Made by a program: the position numbers and the translations under genes
Origin: Microbulbifer sp. MI-G
GTDB taxonomy: Bacteria; Pseudomonadota; Gammaproteobacteria; Pseudomonadales; Cellvibrionaceae
NCBI RefSeq assembly: GCF_030440425.1
Contig: NZ_CP098023.1
Location: 733,501 to 797,500, forward strand
Direction of reading: 5' to 3'
DNA: 64,000 nucleotides
Notes under the pieces: model-generated
Seen by the model: only the letters and a program-made list of their open reading frames with translations
Databases searched by the model: none
What the model was told of the DNA's origin: nothing
Shown here: piece after piece, positions 9,990-19,246 of the stretch
Layout: each line of letters begins with the position of its first letter
How positions within the stretch are numbered: the stretch's first letter is position 1

Positions 9990-10042
9990 ATACGGGCGTC
10001 CCTGCGGGGGCTGAGCCGGAGCCCCACACCTGCCGAGGTACG

Positions 10043-11890
10043 CTAGCCTGCGGGTGGCGGTGCGGTCTCCGCGGTTGTGCGGGCGGAGGGAGCGCCCTGG
10101 CTGTCAATCCAGTTGTCCATACGGGCTTCCAGGATATTGAGGGGCAGGGCGCCGGCGCCCAGCAGCGTATCGTGGAAGCGGCGGATATCGAAGTTGCTGC
10201 CGAGGCTTTGTTCCGCTTTCGCCCGCAGTGCCCGAATTTTTAGCTGCCCCAGCTTGTAGGCCAGCGCCTGGCCCGGCCACACCAGGTAGCGGTCGATTTC
10301 CACAGTGACATCGTGCAGGGGTTTGGCACTGTTTTCCATAAAGTAGGCAATGGCCTGTTCGCGGTGCCAGCCCAGCTGGTGCATCCCGGTATCCACCACC
10401 AGGCGCACTGCGCGCCACATATCATAGGTCAGGGCACCGAACTCACTGTAAGGGTCCCGGTACAGACCCAGATCGTAGCCGAGGCTCTCGGAGTAGAGGC
10501 CCCAGCCCTCCACAAAGGCCGTATACAGGGCCAAGCGGCGCAGGGGGTGAATCTCGCTCTGTTCCTGGGCCAGGGCGATTTGCAGGTGGTGGCCGGGCAT
10601 GGCTTCGTGCACGGTGAGGGCTTCCATCTCCCACTTGGGTCGGCTGGGCAGGTTGTAGGTATTGGCGAAGAAGATCCCCGCGCGGCCGGCCTCGCGGGAG
10701 CCCGGCTGGTAGTAGGCAGTGGTTTGCGATTGCTCGGAATAGCCGGGGATGGGTTCAACCCCGTAGGGCAGGCGCGGCAGGGTACCGAACAGGGCCGGCA
10801 GCTTGCCGTCGATGCGCTTGGCGATAGCCCGGTACTCCTGCAGCAGCGCTTCGCGACTGCTGTGATAGAACTGTGCATCTGTGCGCAGGAATTCGGTAAA
10901 CGCCTTGAAATCGCCCTGGAAACCGGTCTTGCGGATAATTTTCTCCATCTCCCCGCGGATGCGCTTGACCTCCGCCAGGCCGATGCGGTGTATCTCCTCG
11001 GGACTCAGGTCCGTGGTGGTGTTCTGGCGGACTTTGTGGGCATACCAGCGCGATCCGTCGGGGCGACTGGAGAGGGCGATGTCCACCTGTGCTGCGGGGA
11101 TATATTCGCGCTCCACAAACCCGGCCAGATCCCGCCAGGCCGGCACCAGCTGCTCGTTGTAGAGGGCGTAGGCGCGTTGTTGCAGGCTGCGCTGTCGGGC
11201 GGCGGATAGGTTCCCGGGCATTTCCGCGAAGGCTTTGAGTAGCGGGCTCTGCTGTGGGGATGCGGGAATCAGGGCGCGGATCTGGCGGGACAGGTCGCGC
11301 AGGGTGATTTGTGGCGGTGTCACCTGTTGCCTGAGCCCCAGGCGCATCAGTGCCTGGGTTTGCGCCACCAGTGTGGGGAGCTTCTCCAGGCGCGCCAGCA
11401 GGGTATCGTAATCCGCAGCGGTGCGGCGGGGCATGCTGTTGAGCACCGCCGGTACACTGCGCTGGATACCGCTTATGTGGGTGAGCGGCTGCAGGTGATC
11501 GGGGAACTGGAACCCCTTCACTGCGCCGAGCAGGTCCTGGTACAGCAGTTGGTAGTCGAGTTGCTGTGCTGCGGGCAGGGCACTTGCGTCGATATTGCGG
11601 GTGGCCCCCAGCAGGCGTCGTGTCTGCGCCTGGCGGCGCTCAATAGCGGCGATCGAATTGTCTACCCAGCGGTCATTCTGGCCGGGGTAGCCCTCGTAAG
11701 TGGCCCGGCTGGGGAAGCTCTCCATCAGCCAGCGGTAGCGCAGGTCTTGCAGGGCCGGCAGGCGTTCGGAGGCGCTTTCAGTGGGCAGGGCCTCGAAGGC
11801 CCGATCAAAGGCTTCCCGATCCATGGCGGTGGCACTGAAACTGGCGAGCAGGCCCATGGTTAAGGCAAGGACTTTCCTGAAGAATGACAT
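10043..11890 (-). CDS. DUF885 family predicted zinc peptidase, exported
   Basis: 615 residues from the chosen start at 11890, where GGGAGGGGAA directly precedes ATG and a signal peptide begins (MSFFRKVLALTMGLLASFSATA); an in-frame ATG further upstream would bury this leader. The body matches the DUF885 family. It carries the HEAMPGHHLQ motif (an HEAxPGHH zinc site) about three quarters along, followed by FVEGWGLYSESLG, the second conserved block with a likely zinc-ligand glutamate. The protein is predicted to be a periplasmic metallo-carboxypeptidase-like enzyme; substrates are unknown. It is on the same strand as dxs but separated by about 200 bases, so it probably has its own promoter. Confidence 0.85.
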   Translation of the reverse strand: MSFFRKVLALTMGLLASFSATAMDREAFDRAFEALPTESASERLPALQDLRYRWLMESFPSRATYEGYPGQNDRWVDNSIAAIERRQAQTRRLLGATRNIDASALPAAQQLDYQLLYQDLLGAVKGFQFPDHLQPLTHISGIQRSVPAVLNSMPRRTAADYDTLLARLEKLPTLVAQTQALMRLGLRQQVTPPQITLRDLSRQIRALIPASPQQSPLLKAFAEMPGNLSAARQRSLQQRAYALYNEQLVPAWRDLAGFVEREYIPAAQVDIALSSRPDGSRWYAHKVRQNTTTDLSPEEIHRIGLAEVKRIRGEMEKIIRKTGFQGDFKAFTEFLRTDAQFYHSSREALLQEYRAIAKRIDGKLPALFGTLPRLPYGVEPIPGYSEQSQTTAYYQPGSREAGRAGIFFANTYNLPSRPKWEMEALTVHEAMPGHHLQIALAQEQSEIHPLRRLALYTAFVEGWGLYSESLGYDLGLYRDPYSEFGALTYDMWRAVRLVVDTGMHQLGWHREQAIAYFMENSAKPLHDVTVEIDRYLVWPGQALAYKLGQLKIRALRAKAEQSLGSNFDIRRFHDTLLGAGALPLNILEARMDNWIDSQGAPSARTTAETAPPPAG

Positions 11891-12088
11891 TTCCCCTCCC
11901 GTACAAAGCGGAATCCGCTGTAGAAATACCCGCGCCCGCGCGCGGGGCTGCAAGGTTCAAAGGGTTGCACCGGACTGAGGCGGCGCTCACCTTTACCCCG
12001 GTGCTCCGGTATTGGGTTGCCGGGTGTCAGCCATCGGCTCTACCCCGGCTATCGCAGTGATCTCGGGCCGCGCCCCCAGGGGCAACAG

Positions 12089-14017
12089 CTAGTTGACCGC
12101 TGCGGTGCGGTTGCTGAAATCGTGCTGGCTCAGAAGCTGCAGGCGCCGGCGTATCCGCTCTTCAATACCGGCGGCATCGAGGCCGATTCCGGCGAGCAGG
12201 TTGGCGTGTTTTCCGTGTTCAATCACCCGGTCGGGCAGCCCCAGTTGCAATACCGGCAGGGTCCTGGCGGTGCTGTTGAGGTACTCCAGCACAGCACTGC
12301 CGACGCCGCCGGCCACGGCGTTCTCTTCGATAGTCACCAGGAGCTGGTGGTTCCCGGCAAGTTCATCAATCAGTGCCTGATCCAGGGGTTTGATCCAGCG
12401 CATATCCGCCACTGTTGCCCCCAGGCGCTCCGCCGCCGCTGCGGCTGGAGCCAGCAGGGCGCCGAAATTCAAGATGGCCACGCCGCTGCCCCGATGTAGC
12501 AGGTGACCTTTGCCGAGGGGCAGCGCGCGCATTTCCGCTTCGATCGCGGCGCCCGGGCCGGTGCCGCGGGGGTAGCGCACCGCGGCGGGGCCCCGGTGCT
12601 GGTAGGCGGCGGTCAGCAGCTGGCGGCATTCATTTTCATTGCTGGGGGCGGCAATGGCCAGGTTGGGCAGGCAGCGCATAAAGGTCAGGTCAAAGCTGCC
12701 GGCGTGGGTGGGGCCGTCCTCACCCACGAGGCCGGCGCGGTCGATGGCAAAGGTGACATCCAGGTTCTGAATGGCCACATCGTGCACCAGCTGATCGTAG
12801 CCTCGCTGCAGGAAGGTGGAGTAGATGGCCACTACCGGTTTCTGGCCTTCACAGGCGAGACCGGCGGCGAGGGTCACGGCGTGCTGCTCGGCGATGGCGA
12901 CATCGTGGAAGCGCTCGGGGAAGCGCTGGGAAAATTCCACCATGCCGGAGCCCTCGCACATGGCGGGGGTAATGCCGACCAGGCGCTCGTCGCAGGCGGC
13001 GGTATCGCACAGCCAGCGACCGAAGACGTCCTGGTACTTGGGCAATGTCTTGCGGCCGGGTACGGCGACCTGCACCTTGCGTGCCGGTTCCAGCTTGTTC
13101 AGGGCGTGATAGCCCACCGGGTCCGCTTCAGCGGGCCCGAAGCCCTTGCCTTTGGTGGTGGCGATATGCAGAAGCTGGGGGCCGGGCTGGCTGCGCAGGT
13201 TGCGCAGGGTGTGCACCAGGTCGTGCAGGTTGTGCCCATCCAGCGGGCCCACGTAGTTGAAGCCCAGTTCCTCGAACAGGGTGCCGGGCGTGATCATCCC
13301 CTTGACATGCTCTTCCGTGCGCCGCGCCAGTTGCCAGGCCTTGGGAATTGCAGACAGTATCCTGCGGCTGCCCTCGCGCATATTGAGGTAGGCCTTGCTG
13401 GCGAGGATCTTGGCGAAATAGGTGGCGAGCCCCCCCACATTTTTCGAGATCGACATACGGTTGTCATTGAGTACCACCAGCATATCCCGGCCGGTGTGGG
13501 CGGCGTGGTTGAGGGCCTCGAAGGCCATACCCGCGGTCATGGCGCCATCGCCGATCACCGCCACCACCTTGCGCTCGTCGGGAGAGCCCAGTGCCATGCC
13601 CAGGGCGGCGCCAATGGAGGTGCTGGAGTGCCCAACCCCGAAGGTGTCGTAGGGGCTCTCGCTGCGCTTGGGGAATCCGGACAGGCCGCCCTGCTGGCGC
13701 ATGGTGAGCATCTGTTCACGGCGCCCGGTGAGAATCTTGTGGGGGTAGGTCTGGTGGCCCACATCCCACACCAGGCGGTCTTCCGGGGTGTTGTAGATAT
13801 AGTGCAGGGCAACGGTCAGCTCCACCACACCGAGGCCGGCGCCGAAGTGCCCGCCGGTCTGGCCGACACAGTACAGCAGGTATTCGCGCAGCTGGCTGGC
13901 GAGTTCGGGCAGTTGGCGTTCATCGAGGGCGCGCAGCTGGGCCGGGCTGTCGATGGCATCGAGCAGCGGCGTGTGCGGGCGGGTGCGTGGTATATCTTCG
14001 AGCATCAATCGGTTCAT
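12089..14017 (-). CDS. dxs: 1-deoxy-D-xylulose-5-phosphate synthase
   Basis: 642 residues, full length. The enzyme condenses pyruvate and glyceraldehyde 3-phosphate with thiamine diphosphate, the first step of the MEP isoprenoid pathway. Visible are the N-terminal [12 protein letters not shown] block, [12 protein letters not shown], the thiamine-diphosphate motif starting GDGAMTAG and ending NDN, the catalytic-region [12 protein letters not shown] segment, and [15 protein letters not shown]. It is third in the order xseB-ispA-dxs, about 80 bases after ispA, the arrangement usual in gammaproteobacteria. The first ATG (14017) has only a weak Shine-Dalgarno; ATG 14005 is an alternative four codons later. 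Confidence 0.97.
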   Translation of the reverse strand: MNRLMLEDIPRTRPHTPLLDAIDSPAQLRALDERQLPELASQLREYLLYCVGQTGGHFGAGLGVVELTVALHYIYNTPEDRLVWDVGHQTYPHKILTGRREQMLTMRQQGGLSGFPKRSESPYDTFGVGHSSTSIGAALGMALGSPDERKVVAVIGDGAMTAGMAFEALNHAAHTGRDMLVVLNDNRMSISKNVGGLATYFAKILASKAYLNMREGSRRILSAIPKAWQLARRTEEHVKGMITPGTLFEELGFNYVGPLDGHNLHDLVHTLRNLRSQPGPQLLHIATTKGKGFGPAEADPVGYHALNKLEPARKVQVAVPGRKTLPKYQDVFGRWLCDTAACDERLVGITPAMCEGSGMVEFSQRFPERFHDVAIAEQHAVTLAAGLACEGQKPVVAIYSTFLQRGYDQLVHDVAIQNLDVTFAIDRAGLVGEDGPTHAGSFDLTFMRCLPNLAIAAPSNENECRQLLTAAYQHRGPAAVRYPRGTGPGAAIEAEMRALPLGKGHLLHRGSGVAILNFGALLAPAAAAAERLGATVADMRWIKPLDQALIDELAGNHQLLVTIEENAVAGGVGSAVLEYLNSTARTLPVLQLGLPDRVIEHGKHANLLAGIGLDAAGIEERIRRRLQLLSQHDFSNRTAAVN

Positions 14018-14098
14018 TGGCTACAGGTGATGGTAATGAAGGGGATTGTATGCCCGTGACGGGTATATTGCATCCCGGGGCGTGGCGGGCACCGCGGC

Positions 14099-15013
14099 TC
14101 AGTGGCTGCGCTGGACGATGTAGTCCGCCAGTTGTGCCAGTAAGCGGGTATCGCCGGGCAGGGGATTGAGGGCATCCAGGGCCTGCTGGTGCAGGCTTTG
14201 CAGCTTTGCGCGGGCGCCATCCACACCCAGCAGGGATACGTAGGTGGGCTTGTTGCGCAGGGCGTCTGCGCCCCGGGGCTTGCCCAGAACTGCGGTGTCT
14301 GCGGTGATATCGAGGATGTCGTCCTGTACCTGGAAAGCCAGGCCGATGGCCCGGGCATACAGGGTCACAGCTTCCAGCTGTTTCTCACTGGCACTGCCGA
14401 GCATAGCGCCCATGCGGGCGCTGGCGCAGATCAGGACACCGGTCTTCAGGCGGTGCATGGGCTCCAGTTGGTCCAGGCTGAGGGCTTTGTCGACCGAATT
14501 CAGATCGATGGCCTGACCCGCAACCATACCCCGGCTGCCGGTTGCGGCGGCAAGCTCCTGTAGCAATCGCAGCTTCAGGGCGGGCGCCAGGGTGTCCGCC
14601 AGCAGCAGTTCAAAGGCCTGGGTCTGCAGGGCGTCGCCGGCGAGGATCGCGGTGGCCTCACCAAAGGCAATATGGCAGGTGGGGCGGCCCCGGCGCAGAT
14701 CGTCATCATCCATGGCCGGAAGGTCGTCGTGGATCAGGGAGTAAGCGTGGATGCATTCCAGCGCTGCGGCCGTTGCGTCGCAGCGGGCGGGGTTGAAAGC
14801 CTCCGTGCAAAAAACCTGAGCGCAGGCATACACGAGTGCCGGGCGCAGGCGTTTGCCGGGCCCCAGTGCCGCATAGCGCATGGCGTCAAACAGGCTCTCT
14901 GCCCCCGCTGTGGGGAGGGAGAGTGCCTCCCGGATGCGGGTTTCGACCCGGGTGGCGGAACACTGCAGCCATGCCCTCAGCGCTGCGGGCGGGTCGGCGG
15001 CAGTGCTAGGCAT
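14099..15013 (-). CDS. ispA: Farnesyl diphosphate synthase (geranyltranstransferase)
   Basis: 304 residues from ATG 15013, which overlaps the end of xseB by 8 bases and so is likely translationally coupled; a longer frame extends 15 codons into xseB and is less likely. The two aspartate-rich motifs of trans-prenyltransferases are present: HDDLPAMDDDDLRRGR (first) and QDDILD (second). The enzyme adds isopentenyl diphosphate to geranyl diphosphate to make C15 farnesyl diphosphate for quinones and undecaprenyl phosphate. Its neighbour dxs supplies the same pathway. Confidence 0.96.
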   Translation of the reverse strand: MPSTAADPPAALRAWLQCSATRVETRIREALSLPTAGAESLFDAMRYAALGPGKRLRPALVYACAQVFCTEAFNPARCDATAAALECIHAYSLIHDDLPAMDDDDLRRGRPTCHIAFGEATAILAGDALQTQAFELLLADTLAPALKLRLLQELAAATGSRGMVAGQAIDLNSVDKALSLDQLEPMHRLKTGVLICASARMGAMLGSASEKQLEAVTLYARAIGLAFQVQDDILDITADTAVLGKPRGADALRNKPTYVSLLGVDGARAKLQSLHQQALDALNPLPGDTRLLAQLADYIVQRSH

Positions 15014-15254
15014 CTTCTGCGGCGTCGGTATCGAAAGGCAGCTCTTTAATGCCGCCATTCTCCTCCATCAGCAGTTTGACTTTCTGCTCCGCGCCCGCCA
15101 GTTTGCGCTGGCACTCGCGGGTGAGTTTCACCCCCCGTTCAAAGTCGGCCAGGGCTTCCTCCAGGGGGAGGTCCCCGGCCTCCAGGCGCTCCACCAGTTT
15201 TTCTAGCGCCTCCAGGTTCTCTTCAAACGTTGCCGATTGTTTCTTTGCCGCCAT
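15006..15254 (-). CDS. xseB: Exodeoxyribonuclease VII small subunit
   Basis: 82 residues, the usual size. FEENLEALEKLVERLEAGDLPLEEAL is the family signature; it folds as a helical hairpin that binds the C-terminus of XseA. ExoVII degrades single-stranded DNA. The large subunit gene is not in this window. It is the first gene of the xseB-ispA-dxs operon, and its stop codon lies inside the start of ispA. Confidence 0.95.
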   Translation of the reverse strand: MAAKKQSATFEENLEALEKLVERLEAGDLPLEEALADFERGVKLTRECQRKLAGAEQKVKLLMEENGGIKELPFDTDAAEDA

Positions 15255-15304
15255 AGCATCGCCTCGTCATTGCGGGGCAACCTTAGCCGCTGGCGCAGCA
15301 GGGG

Positions 15305-16825
15305 TCAATGCGGGGCGATTCCGGGTGTTGGCACCGGTTGCGTGGGCGCCTGCGGGGAGACTTCCCGGGACATCAGATAATGTGCCAGGGCTTTTTTCTG
15401 GGCGCTGTCAAAATTGTAATTGGGCATCGGTGGGGTGGGTGCGTCGAAGTATTCCGCCAGGGTCTGCACAGTGTATTTACTGCGCAGGTTTGTTAAGGGC
15501 AACTGCTGCTGATGGCAGAGGCCGCAGCCATTGCTTTGGTACAGCCCGGCTCCCTTGCGGACCGCAGCGGCATCAACAGCGGGTGGGGTGTCCTGGGCCT
15601 TGGATGGTGCCTCCTCCGTGGGGGCGGTGCCGGCACCGGGTACACCACTGCCGGACAGGCGATAGACGGCCCCTGCGTAGTCGTCGGAGATATAAATGTT
15701 GCCATTAGTATCTTCTGCGATCGCTACCGGTCGGCCGAACACCGTCTTGCGGTCCTTGCTGAGAAATCCCCAGAGGAAATCCCGTTGCTCGATTTCTCCA
15801 CTTTGATGCCAGTGCAGCGAAACCACTTTGTAGCCGTCCTTGACACTGCGATTCCAGGAACCGTGCAGGGCTACCAGTGCGGCATTGCGATAATCCGCCG
15901 GCTGTTTGGCGCTGCGCAGGAACTGGAGTCCCAGTGGGGCGTTATGGGCCGCAAAGGTGTGTACCGGAGGCACCGAGGTGGCAATCTTTTCCTGGATGGC
16001 GGGGGTCGCGTCGACACCGAAATCCGGATCTGGCACCCGATCGCCATAGGCGTAGGGCCAGCCGTAAAACGCTCCCTGCCGGATTCGGTTGAGTTCATCG
16101 GGCGGCAGGTTGTCACCGAGCCAGTCGCGACCATTATCTGTAGCGTAGAGACCGCCATCTCTCGGGGACCAGTCGAAGCCCACACTGTTGCGCAGGCCGG
16201 TGGCGAAGATTTCCAGGTCGCTGCCATCGGGGCGTAAGCGCATAATGGTGGCGCGACGCGGGTCCTTTTCAATACATACATTACAACTGGAGCCACTGCT
16301 TAAATACAGCCAGCCATCGGGACCCATATCGATGGTTTTGGTCCAGTGGCCATCATCTTCCAGTCCTTCGACAATTCTCTGGTAACTGCCGGCGAGACGG
16401 GCATCCGAGTGATCAAAGGGCACGCGCCCCACCGCGTCGCTCTCGGCAATATACAGCCAGCCCTCATGGAGGAGCAGGCCGTGGGGGCGGCGCAGGTCCT
16501 CAATAAGGACACGCTGGCCGTCTGCACGGCCATCGCGGTTGCGATCGGCAAACAGGAGTGAAACCTGGCCGCTCCTGGGCTGGGAAACAAGCACGTCTCC
16601 GGAGCGGGTGACGGCCAGCCAGCGGGCATTGGGCACCTCGCTGGCAAACAGCTGGAGCGAATATCCCTGTGCTGTGGATAGGTTGGCGGTGACCTCCTGC
16701 TGGGTCGTCCTTGCGACGCCAATAATCTGGCGCCAGGGCACACTGATACCCGTGTCAACGGCGGCCAGGGTGGTTGAAACTATCGCACTGAGGATAAGCA
16801 AAAATATTAGCGTATATTTCAACAT
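15305..16825 (-). CDS. PQQ-type sugar dehydrogenase with C-terminal cytochrome c domain
   Basis: 506 residues from ATG 16825, where a signal peptide starts (MLKYTLIFLLILSAIVSTTLA); an ATG ten codons upstream is also in frame. The body is a six-bladed propeller of the glucose/sorbosone dehydrogenase family, with blocks such as RPHGLLLHEGWLYIAES, DMGPDGWLYLSSGSSCNVC, TGLRNSVGFDWSP and GEIEQRDFLWGF. After a Pro/Ala-rich linker (about residues 405-425) comes a haem c site CGLCH and a likely axial methionine in PPMPNY. Such fusions oxidise a sugar or aldose in the periplasm and pass electrons to the cytochrome c domain. The substrate is unknown. It stands alone between xseB and the Rsm-type RNA. 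Confidence 0.85.
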   Translation of the reverse strand: MLKYTLIFLLILSAIVSTTLAAVDTGISVPWRQIIGVARTTQQEVTANLSTAQGYSLQLFASEVPNARWLAVTRSGDVLVSQPRSGQVSLLFADRNRDGRADGQRVLIEDLRRPHGLLLHEGWLYIAESDAVGRVPFDHSDARLAGSYQRIVEGLEDDGHWTKTIDMGPDGWLYLSSGSSCNVCIEKDPRRATIMRLRPDGSDLEIFATGLRNSVGFDWSPRDGGLYATDNGRDWLGDNLPPDELNRIRQGAFYGWPYAYGDRVPDPDFGVDATPAIQEKIATSVPPVHTFAAHNAPLGLQFLRSAKQPADYRNAALVALHGSWNRSVKDGYKVVSLHWHQSGEIEQRDFLWGFLSKDRKTVFGRPVAIAEDTNGNIYISDDYAGAVYRLSGSGVPGAGTAPTEEAPSKAQDTPPAVDAAAVRKGAGLYQSNGCGLCHQQQLPLTNLRSKYTVQTLAEYFDAPTPPMPNYNFDSAQKKALAHYLMSREVSPQAPTQPVPTPGIAPH

Positions 16826-16950
16826 TTTATTTCCGAACTGGATTGAACTTGGCATGGAGGCAGTTATAGTGGCCGCGTTCTTTGCGCGGGACCCGTTTTA
16901 CCACAGAGCGCGCTTTAAATCCCTCTCAATGTGAAGGGTATCTCTCACAA

Positions 16951-17017
16951 TGTGAGATATTTCTTACATAAAATTCAGTGGATCACCCCTACTTTTTTCT
17001 CACTTGATGTCCATAAT
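16951..17017 (+). promoter_or_regulatory. GacA/UvrY-type upstream activating site and -10 box of the sRNA
   Basis: TGTGAG-ATATTT-CTTACA at 16951-16968 matches the GacA upstream activating sequence TGTAAG-N6-CTTACA at 11 of 12 specified positions. About 55 bases on, CATAAT (17012-17017) is a good -10 element. The site centre lies about 64 bases before the predicted transcription start near 17024, similar to known rsmY promoters as I recall them. The -35 region is poor, as expected of an activated promoter. A partly overlapping palindrome CTCACAATGTGAG sits at 16944-16956. Confidence 0.75.
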
Positions 17018-17023
17018 TAACGG

Positions 17024-17150
17024 GCATGGATGCGTAAGGGACTGCATTTTTTGCGGCAAGGGATAAATGGAATGCGCCGCTGGCCCTAGGGATATGGGCT
17101 CCATCCTGTGAGACGCACCGCCCAGGCCGGATTGCCTGGGCGGTGTTTTA
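17024..17150 (+). ncRNA. RsmY/RsmZ-type CsrA-sequestering small RNA (candidate)
   Basis: About 127 nucleotides from the predicted start to the U-run of a strong terminator. The body holds five GGA motifs, all in the CsrA-preferred A-N-GGA form: ATGGA (17026-17030), AGGGA (17037-17041), AGGGA (17059-17063), ATGGA (17067-17071) and AGGGA (17088-17092). A sixth GGA lies in the terminator loop. Several sit in hairpin loops: GCA-TGGA-TGC; a GCGGC/GCCGC stem (17053-17057 with 17076-17080) whose loop carries two motifs; and a GCCC/GGGC stem with loop TAGGGATAT. With the GacA-type site upstream and the terminator downstream, this is the full architecture of an Rsm/Csr regulatory RNA, which titrates the translational repressor CsrA/RsmA. 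No reading frame of note lies inside. Confidence 0.82.
17116..17149 (+). terminator. Strong Rho-independent terminator of the Rsm-type sRNA
   Basis: A perfect 12-bp stem (CACCGCCCAGGC / GCCTGGGCGGTG) with a six-base loop CGGATT, followed by TTTT. No protein gene ends upstream on this strand, which is what points to a short RNA transcript. Confidence 0.9.
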
Positions 17151-17636
17151 ATCCCCTTAACACTACTGTCTTTTTTCATTGAACAGTCATTATGCCAGTG
17201 GATTTGGCAGCAATGATCCCTTCGAAATGGTTTTCTTCGCCCTGCCGGTGACGCAGTGCTTGTCTGGAATTTGTAATCTTAATCCGCTTTAATGGGGAGA
17301 GGCTGGCCGACTTTGCTCCGGGCCGGCGGAGGGTGGCGCATTCAGTAATCTATTCCCGGAGGTACCCGTTTCCCCCCCGGCTGCATTGCAAGGCCGGATA
17401 CCTGCCGTTGTACCGGTCGCAATCCCAACCGGTCAATCCAGTGAACCCGCAGGATTTTTCTTTTTGTGGATGTCAACAGTTTTTGCTGGTAGTGAACTCC
17501 GCTGCTCTCTTTTTCCTCGTATCTTTCCAGATTGCCAGTGCTGGGCCTGGCACTGTTTAAAAATAGTCCCTTCGGTGCCTGGGATGGCCGGGTTTTCCGG
17601 CTGGTTTTTTTTGTTTGACTGCGGGGAGGCAGAGCT
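17151..17636 (+). other. Intergenic region before the HNH gene
   Basis: About 490 bases between the sRNA terminator and the HNH endonuclease start. Overlapping frames here lack Shine-Dalgarno sequences and I regard them as chance. Only the GGGGAGG before the GTG at 17637 is recognisable. Confidence 0.4.
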
Positions 17637-18206
17637 GTGCAAGCGAGAATTTTACGTCTGAATCTGGCCGGGCAACCGCTCGAGTGGCTCACTTGGCAGG
17701 AGGCGTCCTGCCTGTATGTGCGGGAACTGGTGACCTGGTCGCTAGGTGGTGTGGTGCTGCGGGTTCGCGGCGGGTTTAACCGCAGCGGCGAGCGCTCCGG
17801 CCTGGACCTGGCGGCGATTATTGCCTGTGGGGGTACGCGTATGGCACGCCCGCGCAGTCGTCCGCCACTGACAAACCGAGCGCTGTTTTTTCGCGATGTG
17901 CAAACCTGCCTTTATTGTGGCATTGCGTTCAAACCCAGTGAGCTGACCCGTGATCACGTGATTCCACTGTCGAAAGGGGGCATGGATTCCTGGGAGAATG
18001 TGGTGACCGCCTGCAGGCGCTGCAACCAACATAAAGGCCACCACCTGCTTGAGGACATTCACATGGAACTGTTGGCGCTGCCGTTTTGTCCCAATGCAGC
18101 GGAATATTTGGCGCTGATTAACAGTGAGCGGATCCGCGGTGACCAGATGGAATTCCTGCGCAGCCAATTTTCCCGGCGCAGGCAGCAAGGTTGGCTGCTG
18201 CATTAA
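17637..18206 (+). CDS. HNH endonuclease family protein
   Basis: 189 residues starting with GTG, preceded by GGGGAGG. The C-terminal half has the HNH core with zinc knuckles: CLYCG, TRDHVIPLSKGGMDSWENVVTAC and CRRCNQHKG (about residues 90-140), the McrA-like CxxC ... DHxxP ... N ... CxxCN pattern. The N-terminal half resembles the domain found in a widespread single-copy group of bacterial HNH proteins whose role is not settled. Nothing nearby suggests restriction or phage function. The gene is convergent with ddl, 34 bases apart. Confidence 0.85.
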   Translation: MQARILRLNLAGQPLEWLTWQEASCLYVRELVTWSLGGVVLRVRGGFNRSGERSGLDLAAIIACGGTRMARPRSRPPLTNRALFFRDVQTCLYCGIAFKPSELTRDHVIPLSKGGMDSWENVVTACRRCNQHKGHHLLEDIHMELLALPFCPNAAEYLALINSERIRGDQMEFLRSQFSRRRQQGWLLH

Positions 18207-18240
18207 ATCCGAAAGGAAAATGGGCGCGGGCCGGCAGAAG

Positions 18241-19242
18241 TTAGCGCCTCCTGGAAACCGCAGCGCGAATCAGGCTGGTGAGAAATTGGGTAAAATTGTG
18301 GCCGTGATTTTCCAGCATTTTCGGAAACATGGAATTTGGGGTCATGCCGGGAAAAGTATTGACTTCATTGAGATAAAGATCTCCGGCTTCTGTCAGGAAA
18401 AAATCAATCCGGGATAAATCCTTTAGCTTCAGCGCCTTGAAAGTGCGTATTGAGACCTCCTGTATCCAGCCAAGTTGTGTTGCGGTCAGTCCCTGCGCCT
18501 CGACAAAGGTGGTGGCGCGGCTGCTTTCGGTATACTTTTCCCGGTAGGTATAAAAGGTATCTGCCGGCGCGCGCACTTCACCGGGGCGAGTGGCAATCAG
18601 TTCGTGGTGATAGGTATACACCGCGACCTCAAGTTCGCGTGCTTCCAGTGCCTTTTCCACCAGTACATAGGGGGAGAGGCTGAAGGCTTCCTCTACAGCC
18701 GCTTTCAATGCCTCTGGGGAAGTGACCTTGTAGCAGCCGACGGAAGACCCCTGATTGGAGGCTTTGACAAACACCGCTCCCCATGTTTCCAGCGCGGCGT
18801 AGGCTCTATCCAGTTCGGAAGGTTCAAAACTGCACAGGAACAGGTAGGGCGTGTTGCGTATTCCCAGGGCGCTCAGCCACAGTTTCGCATTGATTTTATT
18901 GAAGCAGAGTTTGCTCGCTTCCGGAGCAGAGCCGAAATAGGGGATGCCGAACATATCCAGCTGTGATTGCAGGTCGCCGGTCTCTCCGGGATAACCATGA
19001 ATGGCCGGAATCACATAGTCCACGGCCCAGGCGTTGCCTTCCTCGTCGCGGATTTTTCGGTCGTAAAAAATATGGTAAACCCGGCCCTCTCTATCCGTGA
19101 GGCAACCACTGGCATCCATCTCCACTTGCATCAGCGCGATATCCGCGGCTTTGCCCAGTTGCTCCTCGATAAAGGCTGCGGTGCGCAGGGAGACGGCGTG
19201 TTCGCTGCCGCCACCGCCGCAAATGAGCAAGGTGTTGATCAT
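18241..19242 (-). CDS. D-alanine--D-alanine ligase family protein
   Basis: 333 residues, ATP-grasp fold. It begins with MINTLLICGGGGSEHAVSL (Ddl N-terminal GGxSxEHxVS block), has the IHGYPGETGDLQSQLD segment, and has the C-terminal metal/ATP site DFFLTEAGDLYLNEVNTFPGMT. The enzyme would join two D-alanines for peptidoglycan stem peptides. The start at 19242 lies 4 bases after the mepA stop, so the two are probably one message; the track permits a longer frame of 35 extra codons overlapping mepA, which I reject. The first block is GGGGSEHAVS rather than the usual GGxSxE, so a Ddl-like ligase of slightly different specificity is possible. It is not the ddl of a division/cell-wall cluster. Confidence 0.85.
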   Translation of the reverse strand: MINTLLICGGGGSEHAVSLRTAAFIEEQLGKAADIALMQVEMDASGCLTDREGRVYHIFYDRKIRDEEGNAWAVDYVIPAIHGYPGETGDLQSQLDMFGIPYFGSAPEASKLCFNKINAKLWLSALGIRNTPYLFLCSFEPSELDRAYAALETWGAVFVKASNQGSSVGCYKVTSPEALKAAVEEAFSLSPYVLVEKALEARELEVAVYTYHHELIATRPGEVRAPADTFYTYREKYTESSRATTFVEAQGLTATQLGWIQEVSIRTFKALKLKDLSRIDFFLTEAGDLYLNEVNTFPGMTPNSMFPKMLENHGHNFTQFLTSLIRAAVSRRR

Positions 19243-19246
19243 ACCG

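Noticed and set aside
12503..14059. A 518-residue plus-strand open frame opposite dxs
   Set aside because: Antisense to the well-conserved dxs sequence; repetitive Gly/Ala/His composition and no known domain.
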